From LMUY01 sp965199165 (GTDB taxonomy: Bacteria > Pseudomonadota > Alphaproteobacteria > Acetobacterales > Acetobacteraceae), in assembly GCA_965199165.1 (NCBI GenBank), contig OZ240681.1:1364001-1428000 (forward strand): a stretch of DNA of 64,000 bases, read 5' to 3'. Position numbers and translations under genes: made by a program. Each line of letters opens with the position of its first letter. Position 1 is the first letter of the stretch. The notes below the pieces were generated by a model, which worked only from the letters and a program-made list of their open reading frames with translations, had not been told where the DNA came from and did not search any database. Shown piece by piece: positions 15,784 to 24,884 of the stretch.

Positions 15784-16776
15784 ATGTACACGACAGAAAT
15801 GGGCAAGCCGGACGGGCGTCCTGCCCTTACCGTGGTTGGCGAAGACCCGGCCCTCGTCGCCGCATTCGAGGCGCGGGTGGCGGCGGACGAGTTCATCGAG
15901 CCCAAGGACTGGATGCCCGAGGCGTACCGCAAGACGCTGGTGCGGCAGATCTCCCAGCACGCCCATTCGGAAATCGTCGGCATGCTGCCGGAGGGCAACT
16001 GGATCAGCCGGGCGCCCTCCCTGCGCCGCAAGGCCGTGCTGTTGGCCAAGGTGCAGGACGAGGCCGGGCACGGGCTCTATTTGTATTGCGCGGCGGAGAC
16101 GCTGGGCACCAGCCGGGACGAGATGACGCAGGCGCTGCTCGCGGGCAAGGCCAAGTACTCCACCATCTTCAACTACCCGACGCTGACCTGGGCCGATATC
16201 GGCGCCATCGGATGGCTGGTGGACGGCGCCGCCATCATGAACCAGGTGCCGCTGCAGCGGACCTCCTACGGCCCCTACGCCCGGGCCATGGTGCGGGTGT
16301 GCAAGGAAGAGAGCTTCCACCAGCGCCAGGGCTACGAGATCATGATGGCCATGGCCCAGGGCACGCCCGAGCAGAAGCTCATGGCGCAGGATGCGCTGAA
16401 CCGCTGGTGGTGGCCCTCGCTGATGATGTTCGGTCCGCCGGACGCCAACTCGCCCAACTCGGCGCAGGGGTTCCGCTGGCGGATCAAGCGCGACAGCAAC
16501 GACGAACTGCGGCAGAAATTCGTCGACATCTCCGTGCCGCAGGCGGAGTTCCTCGGCCTGACCGTGCCCGACGCCGACTGCGTCTGGAACGAGTCGAAAG
16601 GTGGCTACGACTACGGCGCTATCGACTGGGAGGAGTTCTACGCCGTGGTGCGCGGCGAAGGCCCGGTCGCCAAGGAGCGGATGAAGGCCCGGCGCGACGC
16701 CTGGGAGCAGGGCGCCTGGGTCCGCGAGGCCGCCCTGGCGCACGAGGCCAAGCGCCAGGCCCGCCGCGCCGCCTGA
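15784..16776 (+). CDS. paaA: Phenylacetyl-CoA 1,2-epoxidase catalytic subunit PaaA
   Basis: Di-iron oxygenase subunit that epoxidises the aromatic ring of phenylacetyl-CoA in aerobic hybrid phenylacetate degradation. The 330-residue protein begins MYTTEMGKPD at ATG 15784. It shows the carboxylate/histidine di-iron motifs AKVQDEAGHGLYLY and CKEESFHQRQGYEIM, plus WPSLMMFGPPDA, all characteristic of PaaA. It is the first gene of paaABCDE. The ligase and isomerase genes (paaK, paaG, paaZ) are not in this window. Confidence 0.97.
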   Translation: MYTTEMGKPDGRPALTVVGEDPALVAAFEARVAADEFIEPKDWMPEAYRKTLVRQISQHAHSEIVGMLPEGNWISRAPSLRRKAVLLAKVQDEAGHGLYLYCAAETLGTSRDEMTQALLAGKAKYSTIFNYPTLTWADIGAIGWLVDGAAIMNQVPLQRTSYGPYARAMVRVCKEESFHQRQGYEIMMAMAQGTPEQKLMAQDALNRWWWPSLMMFGPPDANSPNSAQGFRWRIKRDSNDELRQKFVDISVPQAEFLGLTVPDADCVWNESKGGYDYGAIDWEEFYAVVRGEGPVAKERMKARRDAWEQGAWVREAALAHEAKRQARRAA

Positions 16777-16796
16777 CCAGCAACGGGAGCAATGCG

Positions 16797-17081
16797 ATGA
16801 GCCGCGAATGGCCGCTCTGGGAAGTGTTCATCCGCTCGAAGGGCGGGATGAGCCACAAGCACGTCGGCTCGCTGCATGCGCCGGACGGCGAGATGGCCGT
16901 CCGGCACGCGCGGGACGTGTATACGCGCCGGATGGAGGGCGTGAGCCTCTGGGTCGTCAAGTCGAGCGACATCGTCGCCTCCGACCCGGCGCAGTCCGGC
17001 CCGTTGTTCGAGCCGGCGGAGGGCAAGGTCTACCGGCACCCGACCTTCTACGAGATCCCTGACGTGGTCACCCATATCTGA
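16797..17081 (+). CDS. paaB: Phenylacetyl-CoA epoxidase subunit PaaB
   Basis: Small structural subunit (94 residues) that bridges the PaaAC heterodimers of the epoxidase. It contains WPLWEVFIRSKGGMSHKHVGSLHA and SLWVVKSSDIVAS, diagnostic of the family. ATG 16797 is preceded by CGGGAGC, and the stop overlaps the paaC start by one base. Confidence 0.95.
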   Translation: MSREWPLWEVFIRSKGGMSHKHVGSLHAPDGEMAVRHARDVYTRRMEGVSLWVVKSSDIVASDPAQSGPLFEPAEGKVYRHPTFYEIPDVVTHI

Positions 17082-17929
17082 TGGCGCCGTCGCTCCCCAC
17101 GATCCAGGTCGAGGACGAAGCCGCGGCGCTGCAGGCCCGCCAGGCGGGCGAGTTCGGCACTCCCAAGGCCGCGATGTGGCACCCGGCGCTGTTCGACTAC
17201 CTGCTGCGACTGGGCGACGACGGCCTCGTCCTCGGCCAGCGGCTCGGCGAGTGGTGCGGCCACGCCCCGGCGCTGGAGATCGACCTCAGCCTGGCCAATG
17301 TCGGGCTCGACCTCATCGGCCAGGCGACCCTGCTGCTGGGGTTCGCCGGCGAGGTGGAGGGCGCCGGGCGTGACGCGGACCGCCTCGCCTTCCATCGCGA
17401 CGCCTTGGGCTTCCGCAACTGCCTCCTGGTCGAGCAGCCGAACGGGGACTTCGCGCAGACGGTGGCGCGCCAGTTCCTCTTCTCGACCTACCAGCACGCC
17501 TTGCTCGACGGGCTGACACGCTCGACGGAGCCGCGCATTGCGGAGATCGCGGCCAAGGCGGTCAAGGAAGTGCAGTACCACGCCGAGCTCGCGGCGGACT
17601 GGGTCATCCGTCTCGGCGACGGCACGGAGGAGAGCCACCGCCGCATGGTCGACGGGCTGGACTGGTTCTGGCGCTTCGTGGACGAGATGTTCGACACCGA
17701 CGAGACCGTCGCGTCATTGGCCGCGTCCGGCATCGCGGTGGATCCGTCGGGTCTGCGCGCGGGGTTCGACGGCCGGGTGGCGGAGGTGCTGCACGCGGCG
17801 ACGATCCCCGCACCGAAATACCCGCGCGGGGTCAAGGGCGGCCGCACCGGGCACCACAGCGAGCATCTGGGCCATCTGCTCGCCACCATGCAGCACATCC
17901 CGCGGACCTATCCCACGGCTGTCTGGTAA
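17081..17929 (+). CDS. paaC: Phenylacetyl-CoA epoxidase subunit PaaC
   Basis: Structural partner of PaaA that folds as a ferritin-like protein without a functional di-iron site. The 282-residue protein has LRLGDDGLVLGQRLGEWCGHAP near the N-terminus, DLSLANVGLDLIGQA, and the C-terminal GHHSEHLGHLLATMQ. The start ATG shares its A with the paaB stop (TGATG), and paaD follows after four bases. Confidence 0.95.
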   Translation: MAPSLPTIQVEDEAAALQARQAGEFGTPKAAMWHPALFDYLLRLGDDGLVLGQRLGEWCGHAPALEIDLSLANVGLDLIGQATLLLGFAGEVEGAGRDADRLAFHRDALGFRNCLLVEQPNGDFAQTVARQFLFSTYQHALLDGLTRSTEPRIAEIAAKAVKEVQYHAELAADWVIRLGDGTEESHRRMVDGLDWFWRFVDEMFDTDETVASLAASGIAVDPSGLRAGFDGRVAEVLHAATIPAPKYPRGVKGGRTGHHSEHLGHLLATMQHIPRTYPTAVW

Positions 17930-17933
17930 GGGC

Positions 17934-18401
17934 ATGGAGGGCGCCGCCGCGACCGCGTTCGAGGACACCGTGATGGCGGTGCTGCAGGGTGTCCCCGACC
18001 CGGAGATCCCCGTGGTCTCGGTGGTCGACCTCGGCATCGTCCGCGGTGTGCGGCCGGAGCCGCCGGCCGTGCTGATCACGCCCACCTACACGGGTTGCCC
18101 GGCGACCCACGCCATCGAACTGTCGGTCCGCCTGGCGCTCGACGGCGCCGGCTTCGAGCGTGTCGCGATCGAGACGGTGCTGGCGCCGGCCTGGACCACG
18201 GACTGGATCACCGAGCGCGGGCGCGCGCAGCTGCGGGAGTACGGCATCGCCCCGCCGGCGCGGCATGCCGCCACGGCCGAGTGCCCGCGCTGCCGCTCGC
18301 ACCGCACGCAGGAGGTGAGCCGCTTCGGGTCCACCCCGTGCAAGTCGCTGTGGCGGTGCCTGGATTGCCTGGAGCCGTTCGACCGCTTCAAGTGTCACTG
18401 A
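17934..18401 (+). CDS. paaD: Phenylacetyl-CoA epoxidase assembly protein PaaD
   Basis: MIP18/SufT-like protein (155 residues) thought to mature the iron sites of the epoxidase. The N-terminal DUF59 domain shows VPDPEIPVVSVVDLGIVRGV. The C-terminal part has a zinc-ribbon-like CPRCRSHRTQE, CKSLWRCLDC and DRFKCH. ATG 17934 lies four bases after paaC; paaE begins ten bases downstream. Confidence 0.94.
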   Translation: MEGAAATAFEDTVMAVLQGVPDPEIPVVSVVDLGIVRGVRPEPPAVLITPTYTGCPATHAIELSVRLALDGAGFERVAIETVLAPAWTTDWITERGRAQLREYGIAPPARHAATAECPRCRSHRTQEVSRFGSTPCKSLWRCLDCLEPFDRFKCH

Positions 18402-18411
18402 GGGGGCCACC

Positions 18412-19488
18412 ATGGAAGCCGGCTTCCACGCGCTGAGGATCGGCGAGGTGCGGCGCGAGACACCCGACGCGGTGTCGCTGCGGTTCGACCTGCCCGAGGC
18501 GCTTGCCGGCGCCTTCCATTTCGCACCCGGGCAGCACGTGACGCTGCGGGCGGAGATCGAGGGCGAGGACGTGCGCCGCAATTACTCGCTCTGCGTGGCG
18601 CCGCATGACCGGGAGTTGCGGGTCGCGATCAAGCGCATCGCCGGCGGCCGGTTCTCGACCTGGGCCAACGGCGCGTTGCAGGTGGGCGGCATGGTGGAGG
18701 TGATGCCGCCGCATGGCAGCTTCACCTTCGCCTTCGACCCGGCGCGCGCGCGGACCTATTGCGGCTTCGCCGGCGGTTCCGGCATCACGCCGATCCTCTC
18801 GCTGCTGAAGACCGCGCTGCAGGTCGAACCGGGCAGCGACTTCATCCTGCTCTACGGCAACCGCTCCTCCGCATCGATCATGTTCCTGGAGGAACTGGCG
18901 CAGCTGAAGAACCGCTTCATGGGGCGCCTGCAGGTCTACCACTTCCTCGAGGATGAGGAGGAGGAGGTCGCACTGTTCAACGGGCGCTTGGACAGCGGCA
19001 AGGTCGCCGAGGTGCTGCGATCGCTCGTCGACCCGGCCGCCATCGACGCCGCCTTCATCTGCGGCCCGGGCCCGATGATGGACGCAGCCGAGGCCGGGCT
19101 GACGCAAGCGGGCGTGGCGCCGTCCCGCATCCTGATCGAGCGGTTTACCGTTGGCCGCATGAGCGACGCCCAGGCGGCGGTCGCCCGCGCGCTGGAGCAG
19201 AAGGCCGCAGGCTTCCAGGTGCAGCTGGTGCTCGACGGCCGCCGGCGGACCCTGGTCTTCGATCCGGACAAGGGCAGCATCCTCGAGAACGCCCGGGCGG
19301 CCGGCATGCCCGCGCCGTTCGCCTGCAAGGCCGGGGTTTGCGCGACCTGCCGTGCCAAGCTGGTAGCCGGCGAGGTGACGATGAAGGCGAATTACGGCCT
19401 GTCCGCAGAGGAGGTCGCGCAGGGCTACGTCCTGACCTGCCAGGCGGTCCCGCTCACCGCGTCGGTCGTGCTCGACTACGACGGCTGA
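18412..19488 (+). CDS. paaE: Phenylacetyl-CoA epoxidase reductase PaaE
   Basis: Electron-transfer subunit that passes electrons from NADPH to PaaA. The 358-residue protein has a ferredoxin-NADP reductase domain with RNYSLCVAP (FAD) and CGFAGGSGITPILSL (NADP). A C-terminal plant-type [2Fe-2S] domain follows, with ligands in CKAGVCATCRAKL and LTCQAVP. It is the last gene of the paa operon here. Confidence 0.96.
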   Translation: MEAGFHALRIGEVRRETPDAVSLRFDLPEALAGAFHFAPGQHVTLRAEIEGEDVRRNYSLCVAPHDRELRVAIKRIAGGRFSTWANGALQVGGMVEVMPPHGSFTFAFDPARARTYCGFAGGSGITPILSLLKTALQVEPGSDFILLYGNRSSASIMFLEELAQLKNRFMGRLQVYHFLEDEEEEVALFNGRLDSGKVAEVLRSLVDPAAIDAAFICGPGPMMDAAEAGLTQAGVAPSRILIERFTVGRMSDAQAAVARALEQKAAGFQVQLVLDGRRRTLVFDPDKGSILENARAAGMPAPFACKAGVCATCRAKLVAGEVTMKANYGLSAEEVAQGYVLTCQAVPLTASVVLDYDG

Positions 19489-19620
19489 TCAATGGTGTTG
19501 GCGGCTTGTGTCGGTCCCGGGCTCGCCCAGTGCCCGAGTTGACGCTCCGGCGCCTGGATGACAGGGTCTCTGCAATGTCTGCCGAGCGAAACGGCTGGCT
19601 GGTTCAGGGAGAGGCTTGAC

Positions 19621-20946
19621 ATGACCAAGTTCAAACTTCAGGTCGGCGCAGCCTGCCTCGCTGTCCTGCCGGCGCTCGCGTCCGTTGCCCATGCCGACGC
19701 GACGCTGACGGTCGCAACCGTGAACAACGGCGACATGGTCGTCATGCAGAAGCTGTCCGCCCAGTTCGAGCAGCAGCATCCGGACATCCACCTGCGCTGG
19801 GTCGTGCTGGAGGAGAACGTGCTGCGCCAGCGCGTGACCACCGACATCGCGACCAAGGCCGGGCAATTCGACGTCCTGACCATCGGCAACTACGAGGTGC
19901 CGATCTGGGCCAAGCAGGGTTGGCTGCTGCCGATGGACAACCTGCCCGCCAGCTACGACGTGGGCGACCTGCTGAAGCCGGTTCGCGACGCGCTGACCTA
20001 TGACGGCAAGCTCTACGGCGTGCCGTTCTATGGCGAGAGCGCGATGACCTACTACCGCACGGACCTGTTCCAGAAGGCCGGGCTGACCATGCCGGCCGCG
20101 CCGACCTACGCGCAGATCCGCCAGTTCGCCGACAAGATCACGGACAAGCCGAACCAGGTCTACGGCATGTGCCTGCGCGGCAAGCCCGGCTGGGGCGAGA
20201 ACATGGCCTACGTCACCTCGCTGGTGGATGCCGAGGGCGGCCAGTGGTTCGACGCGAACTGGAAGACCACGATCGACACGCCGGCCTGGAACACGGCGCT
20301 TACCTATTACAGCGACATCATGAAGGCGGACGGGCCGCCCGGCGCCTCCTCCAACGGGTTCAACGAGAACCTGGCGCTGTTCGCCAGCGGCCATTGCGGC
20401 ATGTGGATCGACGCCACCGTGGCGGGCGGCATGCTGTTCGACCCGAAGCAGTCCCAGGTGGCGGACAAGGTCGGCTTCGCCCCGATGCCAACCGGCAGCT
20501 ACACCGGCGGCCCGACCTGGCTGTGGTCGTGGAACCTGGCGATCCCGGCCAGCACCAAGCAGGCGGACGCGGCGAAGGCGTTCGTCACCTGGGCGACGTC
20601 AAAGGAGTACATCGCCCTGGTCGCCAAGGAGAATGGCTGGGTCGCCGTGCCGCCCGGCACGCGGGCCTCCACCTACGACAACGCGGACTACCAGAAGGCC
20701 GCGCCGTTCGCCGGCTTCGTCCGCACCGCGATCGAGGTGGCGAACCCAACGGGGCAGACGGCGCAGCCGCGGCCCTATACCGGCGCGCAGTTCGTCGCCA
20801 TCCCGGAGTTCCAGGGCATCGGCACCCAAGTCGGCCAGACCGTGGCCGGGACGCTGACGGGCCAGTCCACCGTGGAGGCGGCGCTGAAGACGGCGCAGGC
20901 GGCGACGGAGCGCACCATGCGCCAGGCGGGCTACCCCAAGAACTAG
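19621..20946 (+). CDS. Sugar/polyol ABC transporter substrate-binding protein
   Basis: Periplasmic binding protein (441 residues) of the family-1 sugar type, close to sorbitol/mannitol (SmoE-like) proteins. It has a Sec signal MTKFKLQVGAACLAVLPALASVAHA. The mature part shows VNNGDMVVMQKLSAQFEQQHP, GVPFYGESAMTYYRTDLF and FASGHCGMWIDATVAGG. The ATG at 19621 follows GGGAGAGGC. It heads an operon with two permeases, but no ATP-binding subunit follows. The ligand is inferred by resemblance only. Confidence 0.88.
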   Translation: MTKFKLQVGAACLAVLPALASVAHADATLTVATVNNGDMVVMQKLSAQFEQQHPDIHLRWVVLEENVLRQRVTTDIATKAGQFDVLTIGNYEVPIWAKQGWLLPMDNLPASYDVGDLLKPVRDALTYDGKLYGVPFYGESAMTYYRTDLFQKAGLTMPAAPTYAQIRQFADKITDKPNQVYGMCLRGKPGWGENMAYVTSLVDAEGGQWFDANWKTTIDTPAWNTALTYYSDIMKADGPPGASSNGFNENLALFASGHCGMWIDATVAGGMLFDPKQSQVADKVGFAPMPTGSYTGGPTWLWSWNLAIPASTKQADAAKAFVTWATSKEYIALVAKENGWVAVPPGTRASTYDNADYQKAAPFAGFVRTAIEVANPTGQTAQPRPYTGAQFVAIPEFQGIGTQVGQTVAGTLTGQSTVEAALKTAQAATERTMRQAGYPKN

Positions 20947-20955
20947 GCCGGCGCT

Positions 20956-21831
20956 TTGCCCACGACCTCCGCCGCCCGGCGTGCCGGGTCCTGGCTGGTG
21001 GCGCCGTCGGTCGTGGTGCTGCTGCTGTGGATGGTCGTCCCGCTGGCGATGACGCTGTGGTTCTCGTTCCAGCGCTACAACCTGCTGGACCCGACGGCGA
21101 CGGGCTTCGCCGGGACGGACAATTACGAGTTCCTCGTCACCGACCCGGACTTCTGGGTGTCGCTGCGCAACACGCTGGTGCTGCTGGGCTCCGTCCTGGT
21201 GATCACGGTCGGGCTGGGCACCTTGCTGGCGGTGCTGTTCGACCAGGATTTCCCCGGCCGCGCGGTCGCCCGCATCCTGGCGATCTCCCCCTTCTTCGTC
21301 ATGCCCACCGTCAGCGCGCTGATCTGGAAGAACCTGCTGATGCACCCGATCTACGGCGTGTTCGGCGCCGCGGCACGCGCGGTCGGGCTGCCGGTGGTGG
21401 ACTGGTTCGCGCAGTTCCCGCTCGCCTCCGTCATCCTGATCGTGTCGTGGGAGTGGCTGCCATTCGCGCTGCTGATCCTGCTGACCGCGGTGCAGTCCCT
21501 GGACCAGGAGCAGCGGGAGGCGGCGCGCATCGACGGCGCCGGCGTGGTGGCGCAGTTCGTCTTCATCACCCTGCCGCACCTTTCCCGCGCGATCAGCGTG
21601 GTGATCATGATCGAGACGATCTTCCTCCTAACCGTTTTCGCCGAGATCTTCGTCACCACCGCCGGCGGTCCTGGCAACGCCACGACGAACCTGGCCTTCC
21701 TGATCTACGCCCGCGCACTATTGCAATTCGACATCGGCGGCGCCTCGGCCGGTGGCGTGGTGGCGATCATCCTGGCCAACATCGTCGCCGTCTTCCTGGT
21801 GCGCAGCATCGCCCGCCGGCTGGAGGTGTAG
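20956..21831 (+). CDS. Sugar ABC transporter permease (MalF type)
   Basis: Inner-membrane permease of about 291 residues with six predicted helices. The EAA loop for contacting the ATPase is visible as EAARIDGAGVVAQFVFITLPHL. The start is TTG 20956, nine bases after the binding-protein stop; no ATG occurs near the N-terminus. It is paired with the second permease directly downstream. Confidence 0.9.
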   Translation: MPTTSAARRAGSWLVAPSVVVLLLWMVVPLAMTLWFSFQRYNLLDPTATGFAGTDNYEFLVTDPDFWVSLRNTLVLLGSVLVITVGLGTLLAVLFDQDFPGRAVARILAISPFFVMPTVSALIWKNLLMHPIYGVFGAAARAVGLPVVDWFAQFPLASVILIVSWEWLPFALLILLTAVQSLDQEQREAARIDGAGVVAQFVFITLPHLSRAISVVIMIETIFLLTVFAEIFVTTAGGPGNATTNLAFLIYARALLQFDIGGASAGGVVAIILANIVAVFLVRSIARRLEV

Positions 21832-22635
21832 GTGAGGCGCCGTGCGCTCACCGCGATCACCGGCTGGGCCGCGGCCGTGCTGCTGTTCTTCCCGATCCTG
21901 TGGATGGCGCTTACCAGCCTGAAGACGGAGCGCGAGGCGGTGTCCGCCAGCCTCGCCTTCACGCCGACGCTCGCCGGGTATCGGGAGGTGCTGTCGCGCG
22001 CCGACTACCTGGGCTTCGCCGTCAACAGCGTGGCGGTCTCGCTCGGCGCCACGGTGCTCGCGCTGCTTTTCGCCATCCCCGCCGCCTACGCCCTGGCGTT
22101 CCACCCGACGCGGCGGACGCGCGGGACATTGCTGTGGATGCTGTCGACCAAGATGCTGCCGCCGGTGGGGGTGCTGGTGCCGATCTACCTGCTGTTCCGC
22201 ACCGCCGGGCTGCTGGACACGCGCACCGGGCTGGTCGCGATGGACGCGCTGATGAACCTGCCGATCGTCGTTTGGATGCTGTTCACCTTCTACAAGGAGG
22301 TGCCGCACGACATCCTGGAGGCCGGCCGCATCGACGGTGCGCGGCTCTGGGGCGAGATCTGGCACCTGCTGCTGCCGCTGACGCTGCCAGGCGTCGCCTC
22401 GACCGGCCTGCTGTCGATCATCCTGTGCTGGAACGAGGCGTTCTGGAGCCTGAACCTGACCTCCGCCGGCGCGGCACCCTTGACGGTGTTCATCGCCTCG
22501 TTCTCCTCGCCCGAGGGCCTGTTCTTCGCCAAGCTCTCCGCCGCGTCCACGATGGCGGTGGCGCCGATCCTGGTGTTCGGCTGGTTCAGCCAGCGCCAAC
22601 TCGTCCGCGGCCTGACCTTCGGCGCGGTGAAGTAG
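21832..22635 (+). CDS. Sugar ABC transporter permease (MalG type)
   Basis: Second permease of the importer (267 residues), with the EAA loop EAGRIDGARLWGEIWHLLLPLTLPG and six helices. GTG 21832 follows the previous stop with no spacing. The gene ends at 22635 against a convergent metallo-hydrolase, so the ATPase normally found next (SmoK/MalK-like) must be encoded elsewhere or shared. Confidence 0.9.
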   Translation: MRRRALTAITGWAAAVLLFFPILWMALTSLKTEREAVSASLAFTPTLAGYREVLSRADYLGFAVNSVAVSLGATVLALLFAIPAAYALAFHPTRRTRGTLLWMLSTKMLPPVGVLVPIYLLFRTAGLLDTRTGLVAMDALMNLPIVVWMLFTFYKEVPHDILEAGRIDGARLWGEIWHLLLPLTLPGVASTGLLSIILCWNEAFWSLNLTSAGAAPLTVFIASFSSPEGLFFAKLSAASTMAVAPILVFGWFSQRQLVRGLTFGAVK

Positions 22636-22640
22636 CCCGT

Positions 22641-23597
22641 TCAGCGAAGGGTGACGAGCCGGGTCTCGCCGATGCCGAGGGTGGTGAAGTTCGCCACGCC
22701 GGTCGCGGCCAGAGCCGTCGGCGGGGCGTCGACCGGCTCGTCCGTCAGCTGGAAGGTACCGAAATGCATGCCGATCGATTGCCGGGCGCCCAGGTCGCGA
22801 TGGGCCTGCGCGGCCTCGGCCGGGTTCATGTGCACGGGCGCCATCAGCCAGCGCGGCTCGTAGGCGCCGATCGGCAGCAGCGCCAGGTCGGGCGAGCCAA
22901 GGCGCTCGGCGATGTCGCGCCAATGCGGCCCCGTGCCAGAATCGCCGGCGAACAGCACGCGACCGTCCGGGCCGTGGAGCACGAAGCCGCACCACAGCGT
23001 GCGGTTGCCGTCGCGCAGGCCGCGGCGGGAGAAGTGCCGGGCCGGCGTCGCGGTCACCTGCAGCGGCCCGGCTACGGCGCTGTCCCACCAGTCCAAAGCC
23101 TCCACCGTCGCGAAACCAGCCTCGCGCAGGATCCGCTCGTTGCCCGCGCTGGTGATGGCGTGCCGGGTGCCGCGTGCCGCCAGGCGCCGGAGGGATGGCA
23201 GGTCCATGTGGTCGTAGTGGTTGTGCGAGACCAGAACGACGTCGACCGGGGGCAACGCCTCGAGCGCCAGGCCAGGTGGACGCGCCCGGCGCGGTCCGGC
23301 CCACGACACGGGGGAGCACCGGGCGCTGAACACCGGGTCGGTCAACACGACCAGGCCCGGGAAGCGGAGCAGGAAGCTCGCGTGGCCGATGAAGCTGGCG
23401 GCGACGGTGCCTGGAGGGACGCAATCGGGCGGCGATGCGAAGCGGGGCAGCGGCGGCTGCGGACCCCATTTCGACCGGCCACCTCCCAGCCGCCAGCGCA
23501 ATACCTGGAGCAGGCCGCGCCGGTCCGCCGTCTCGTTCGGCAGGGCTGGATTGAAGAAGCGCTCGCCGTCGTAATGGTCCGATAGCGGGGCCGTCAC
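22641..23597 (-). CDS. MBL-fold metallohydrolase, NAPE-PLD/UlaG-like
   Basis: Predicted zinc hydrolase (318 residues) of the metallo-beta-lactamase fold. The metal motif SHNHYDHMD (HxHxDH), IGHASFLLRF, a histidine in TPARHFSRRG and FAGDSGTGPHW match the group that includes N-acyl-phosphatidylethanolamine phospholipase D-like and UlaG-like enzymes. The start is GTG 23597, which overlaps the upstream stop (GTGA) and implies coupling to the secreted protein gene. The substrate is unknown. Confidence 0.85.
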   Translation of the reverse strand: MTAPLSDHYDGERFFNPALPNETADRRGLLQVLRWRLGGGRSKWGPQPPLPRFASPPDCVPPGTVAASFIGHASFLLRFPGLVVLTDPVFSARCSPVSWAGPRRARPPGLALEALPPVDVVLVSHNHYDHMDLPSLRRLAARGTRHAITSAGNERILREAGFATVEALDWWDSAVAGPLQVTATPARHFSRRGLRDGNRTLWCGFVLHGPDGRVLFAGDSGTGPHWRDIAERLGSPDLALLPIGAYEPRWLMAPVHMNPAEAAQAHRDLGARQSIGMHFGTFQLTDEPVDAPPTALAATGVANFTTLGIGETRLVTLR

Positions 23598-24247
23598 TGC
23601 TTGGCCAGGTCGGCGCGGACGTCGGTGCCAGTCGGGTCGGGCGTGAAGTGCATCGTCACGTCGGCCCGCTTGGAACAGGCGATCAAGGTCCACATCTCGG
23701 TCCACGGCATCGGCGGGCTGCCGGGGGCGGGCGTGATGCCGGCCGGCTGGCCGTCGACCCCCACGAAGCGGGTGTCCAACACGCCGCCTTGGTCGCACCC
23801 GGACGGCATCTCGCCCATGCCGGCCGCAGCATACTGGACGCTGTCCTGCTGCAACCGAGGGTCGGTGATCGTGGTGCCGGGCAGCAGCGGCTGCGTCTGC
23901 AACGTGCCGTCCGGCTGCACCGTGGTCAGCGCGTTCAGCAACCGGCTGGCGCCACAGCCGGCTTCCTGCACCGACTCCTTCCAGGCGCCCGCGGTCAGGT
24001 GCCCGGCGGCGTCTGCCTGCACCGCCGAAAGGATGCCGATCTCTCCCGTGGTCGTGTAGCTGGCGCTGGGGCAGGTCGGCATGCCCGGCCCGTCCACGGC
24101 GTGCGCGGCCTGGAGCAAGGCGGCGCGATGCTCCGGCGTCAGCAGCGCCTGCGTCAACGCGGGCGGAAGCGGCGGCGGCGCAGGGGCCGCAGAGGCGTGG
24201 GACCCGGCCAGGAGCACCAAGAGCATCGGGAGGCATCCGGACCGCAT
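23594..24247 (-). CDS. Secreted protein of unknown function
   Basis: A 217-residue exported protein with signal peptide MRSGCLPMLLVLLAGSHASA and a proline-rich linker. The mature part has five cysteines (in MPTCPSASY, EAGCGAS, SGCDQGG and LIACSKRAD among others), likely forming disulfides. No family is recognised. It is translationally coupled to the downstream metallohydrolase. Confidence 0.65.
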   Translation of the reverse strand: MRSGCLPMLLVLLAGSHASAAPAPPPLPPALTQALLTPEHRAALLQAAHAVDGPGMPTCPSASYTTTGEIGILSAVQADAAGHLTAGAWKESVQEAGCGASRLLNALTTVQPDGTLQTQPLLPGTTITDPRLQQDSVQYAAAGMGEMPSGCDQGGVLDTRFVGVDGQPAGITPAPGSPPMPWTEMWTLIACSKRADVTMHFTPDPTGTDVRADLAKQ

Positions 24248-24362
24248 TCAGTCTTCCCCTGTGGCGTAGCGCGTTGGCGAGTGTGAAACGAGCGCCGCCA
24301 TGAGGCTATGCCGTAGCAGCGGTTCCGGCGACGAGATGAGCTCCCTTACCGGTCGACGGGGC

Positions 24363-24821
24363 CTAGGCCGGCTGAAGATCGCCGGCCGCCACCGCGAGGT
24401 TGCTGGCGAGCGCGTGCAGGGCCTCGCGCAGGGTGGTCATGTCGGGAGCAGCCAGGCCGGTGCGGCAGACGACCTGGGTCTGCGCCTTCAGCAGCGCCGC
24501 CTGCAGCGCCAGGCCCTTGTCGGTGAGCCGGTTATCGATCACCCGCTCATCCTCGGCGCGCCGCGTGCGCTCGATGATCCGGGTGTCGGCGAGGCGCTTC
24601 AGCATCGGGGTCAACGTCCCGGCATCCAATTTCAGCGCCCGGGCCAGTTCACCGGACGTCATGCTCGGCTGCTCCAGCAGCGCCACCAGCACGAGGTATT
24701 GCGGGTACGTCAGCCCGAGTGGACCGAGCACCCCGCGATAGCTGCGGGTGATCGCGTTGGTGGCGGTATACAGAGCGAAGCAGAGTTGATTGTCTAGACG
24801 CAGCGGCTCGTGATCCGGCAT
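24363..24821 (-). CDS. ohrR: OhrR-type MarR family organic-peroxide sensor
   Basis: Redox-sensing repressor of 152 residues. LDNQLCFALYTATNAI at the N-terminus contains the conserved peroxidatic Cys14 of OhrR. Cys119, in QVVCRTG, lies 105 residues later, the spacing seen in two-Cys OhrR proteins that lock by a disulfide. The winged HTH (TSGELARALKLDAGTLTPMLKRL and a RRAEDERV wing) is intact. ATG 24821 follows AAAGGACAGG. No ohr peroxidase gene is adjacent, so its target is elsewhere or unidentified. Confidence 0.87.
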   Translation of the reverse strand: MPDHEPLRLDNQLCFALYTATNAITRSYRGVLGPLGLTYPQYLVLVALLEQPSMTSGELARALKLDAGTLTPMLKRLADTRIIERTRRAEDERVIDNRLTDKGLALQAALLKAQTQVVCRTGLAAPDMTTLREALHALASNLAVAAGDLQPA

Positions 24822-24884
24822 TGTCCCTGTCCTTTCGGGGACAGCCTAATTCACCCAGCCGCGGACGACCACACCAGAATAGGC

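Noticed and set aside
19500..19560. Possible terminator after paaE
   Set aside because: Only a five-base imperfect stem is visible, too weak to list.
20169..23585. A plus-strand open frame of over 1,100 codons across the ABC transporter and metallohydrolase genes
   Set aside because: It is an arginine-, glycine- and histidine-rich out-of-frame shadow of well-supported genes; high GC removes stop codons.
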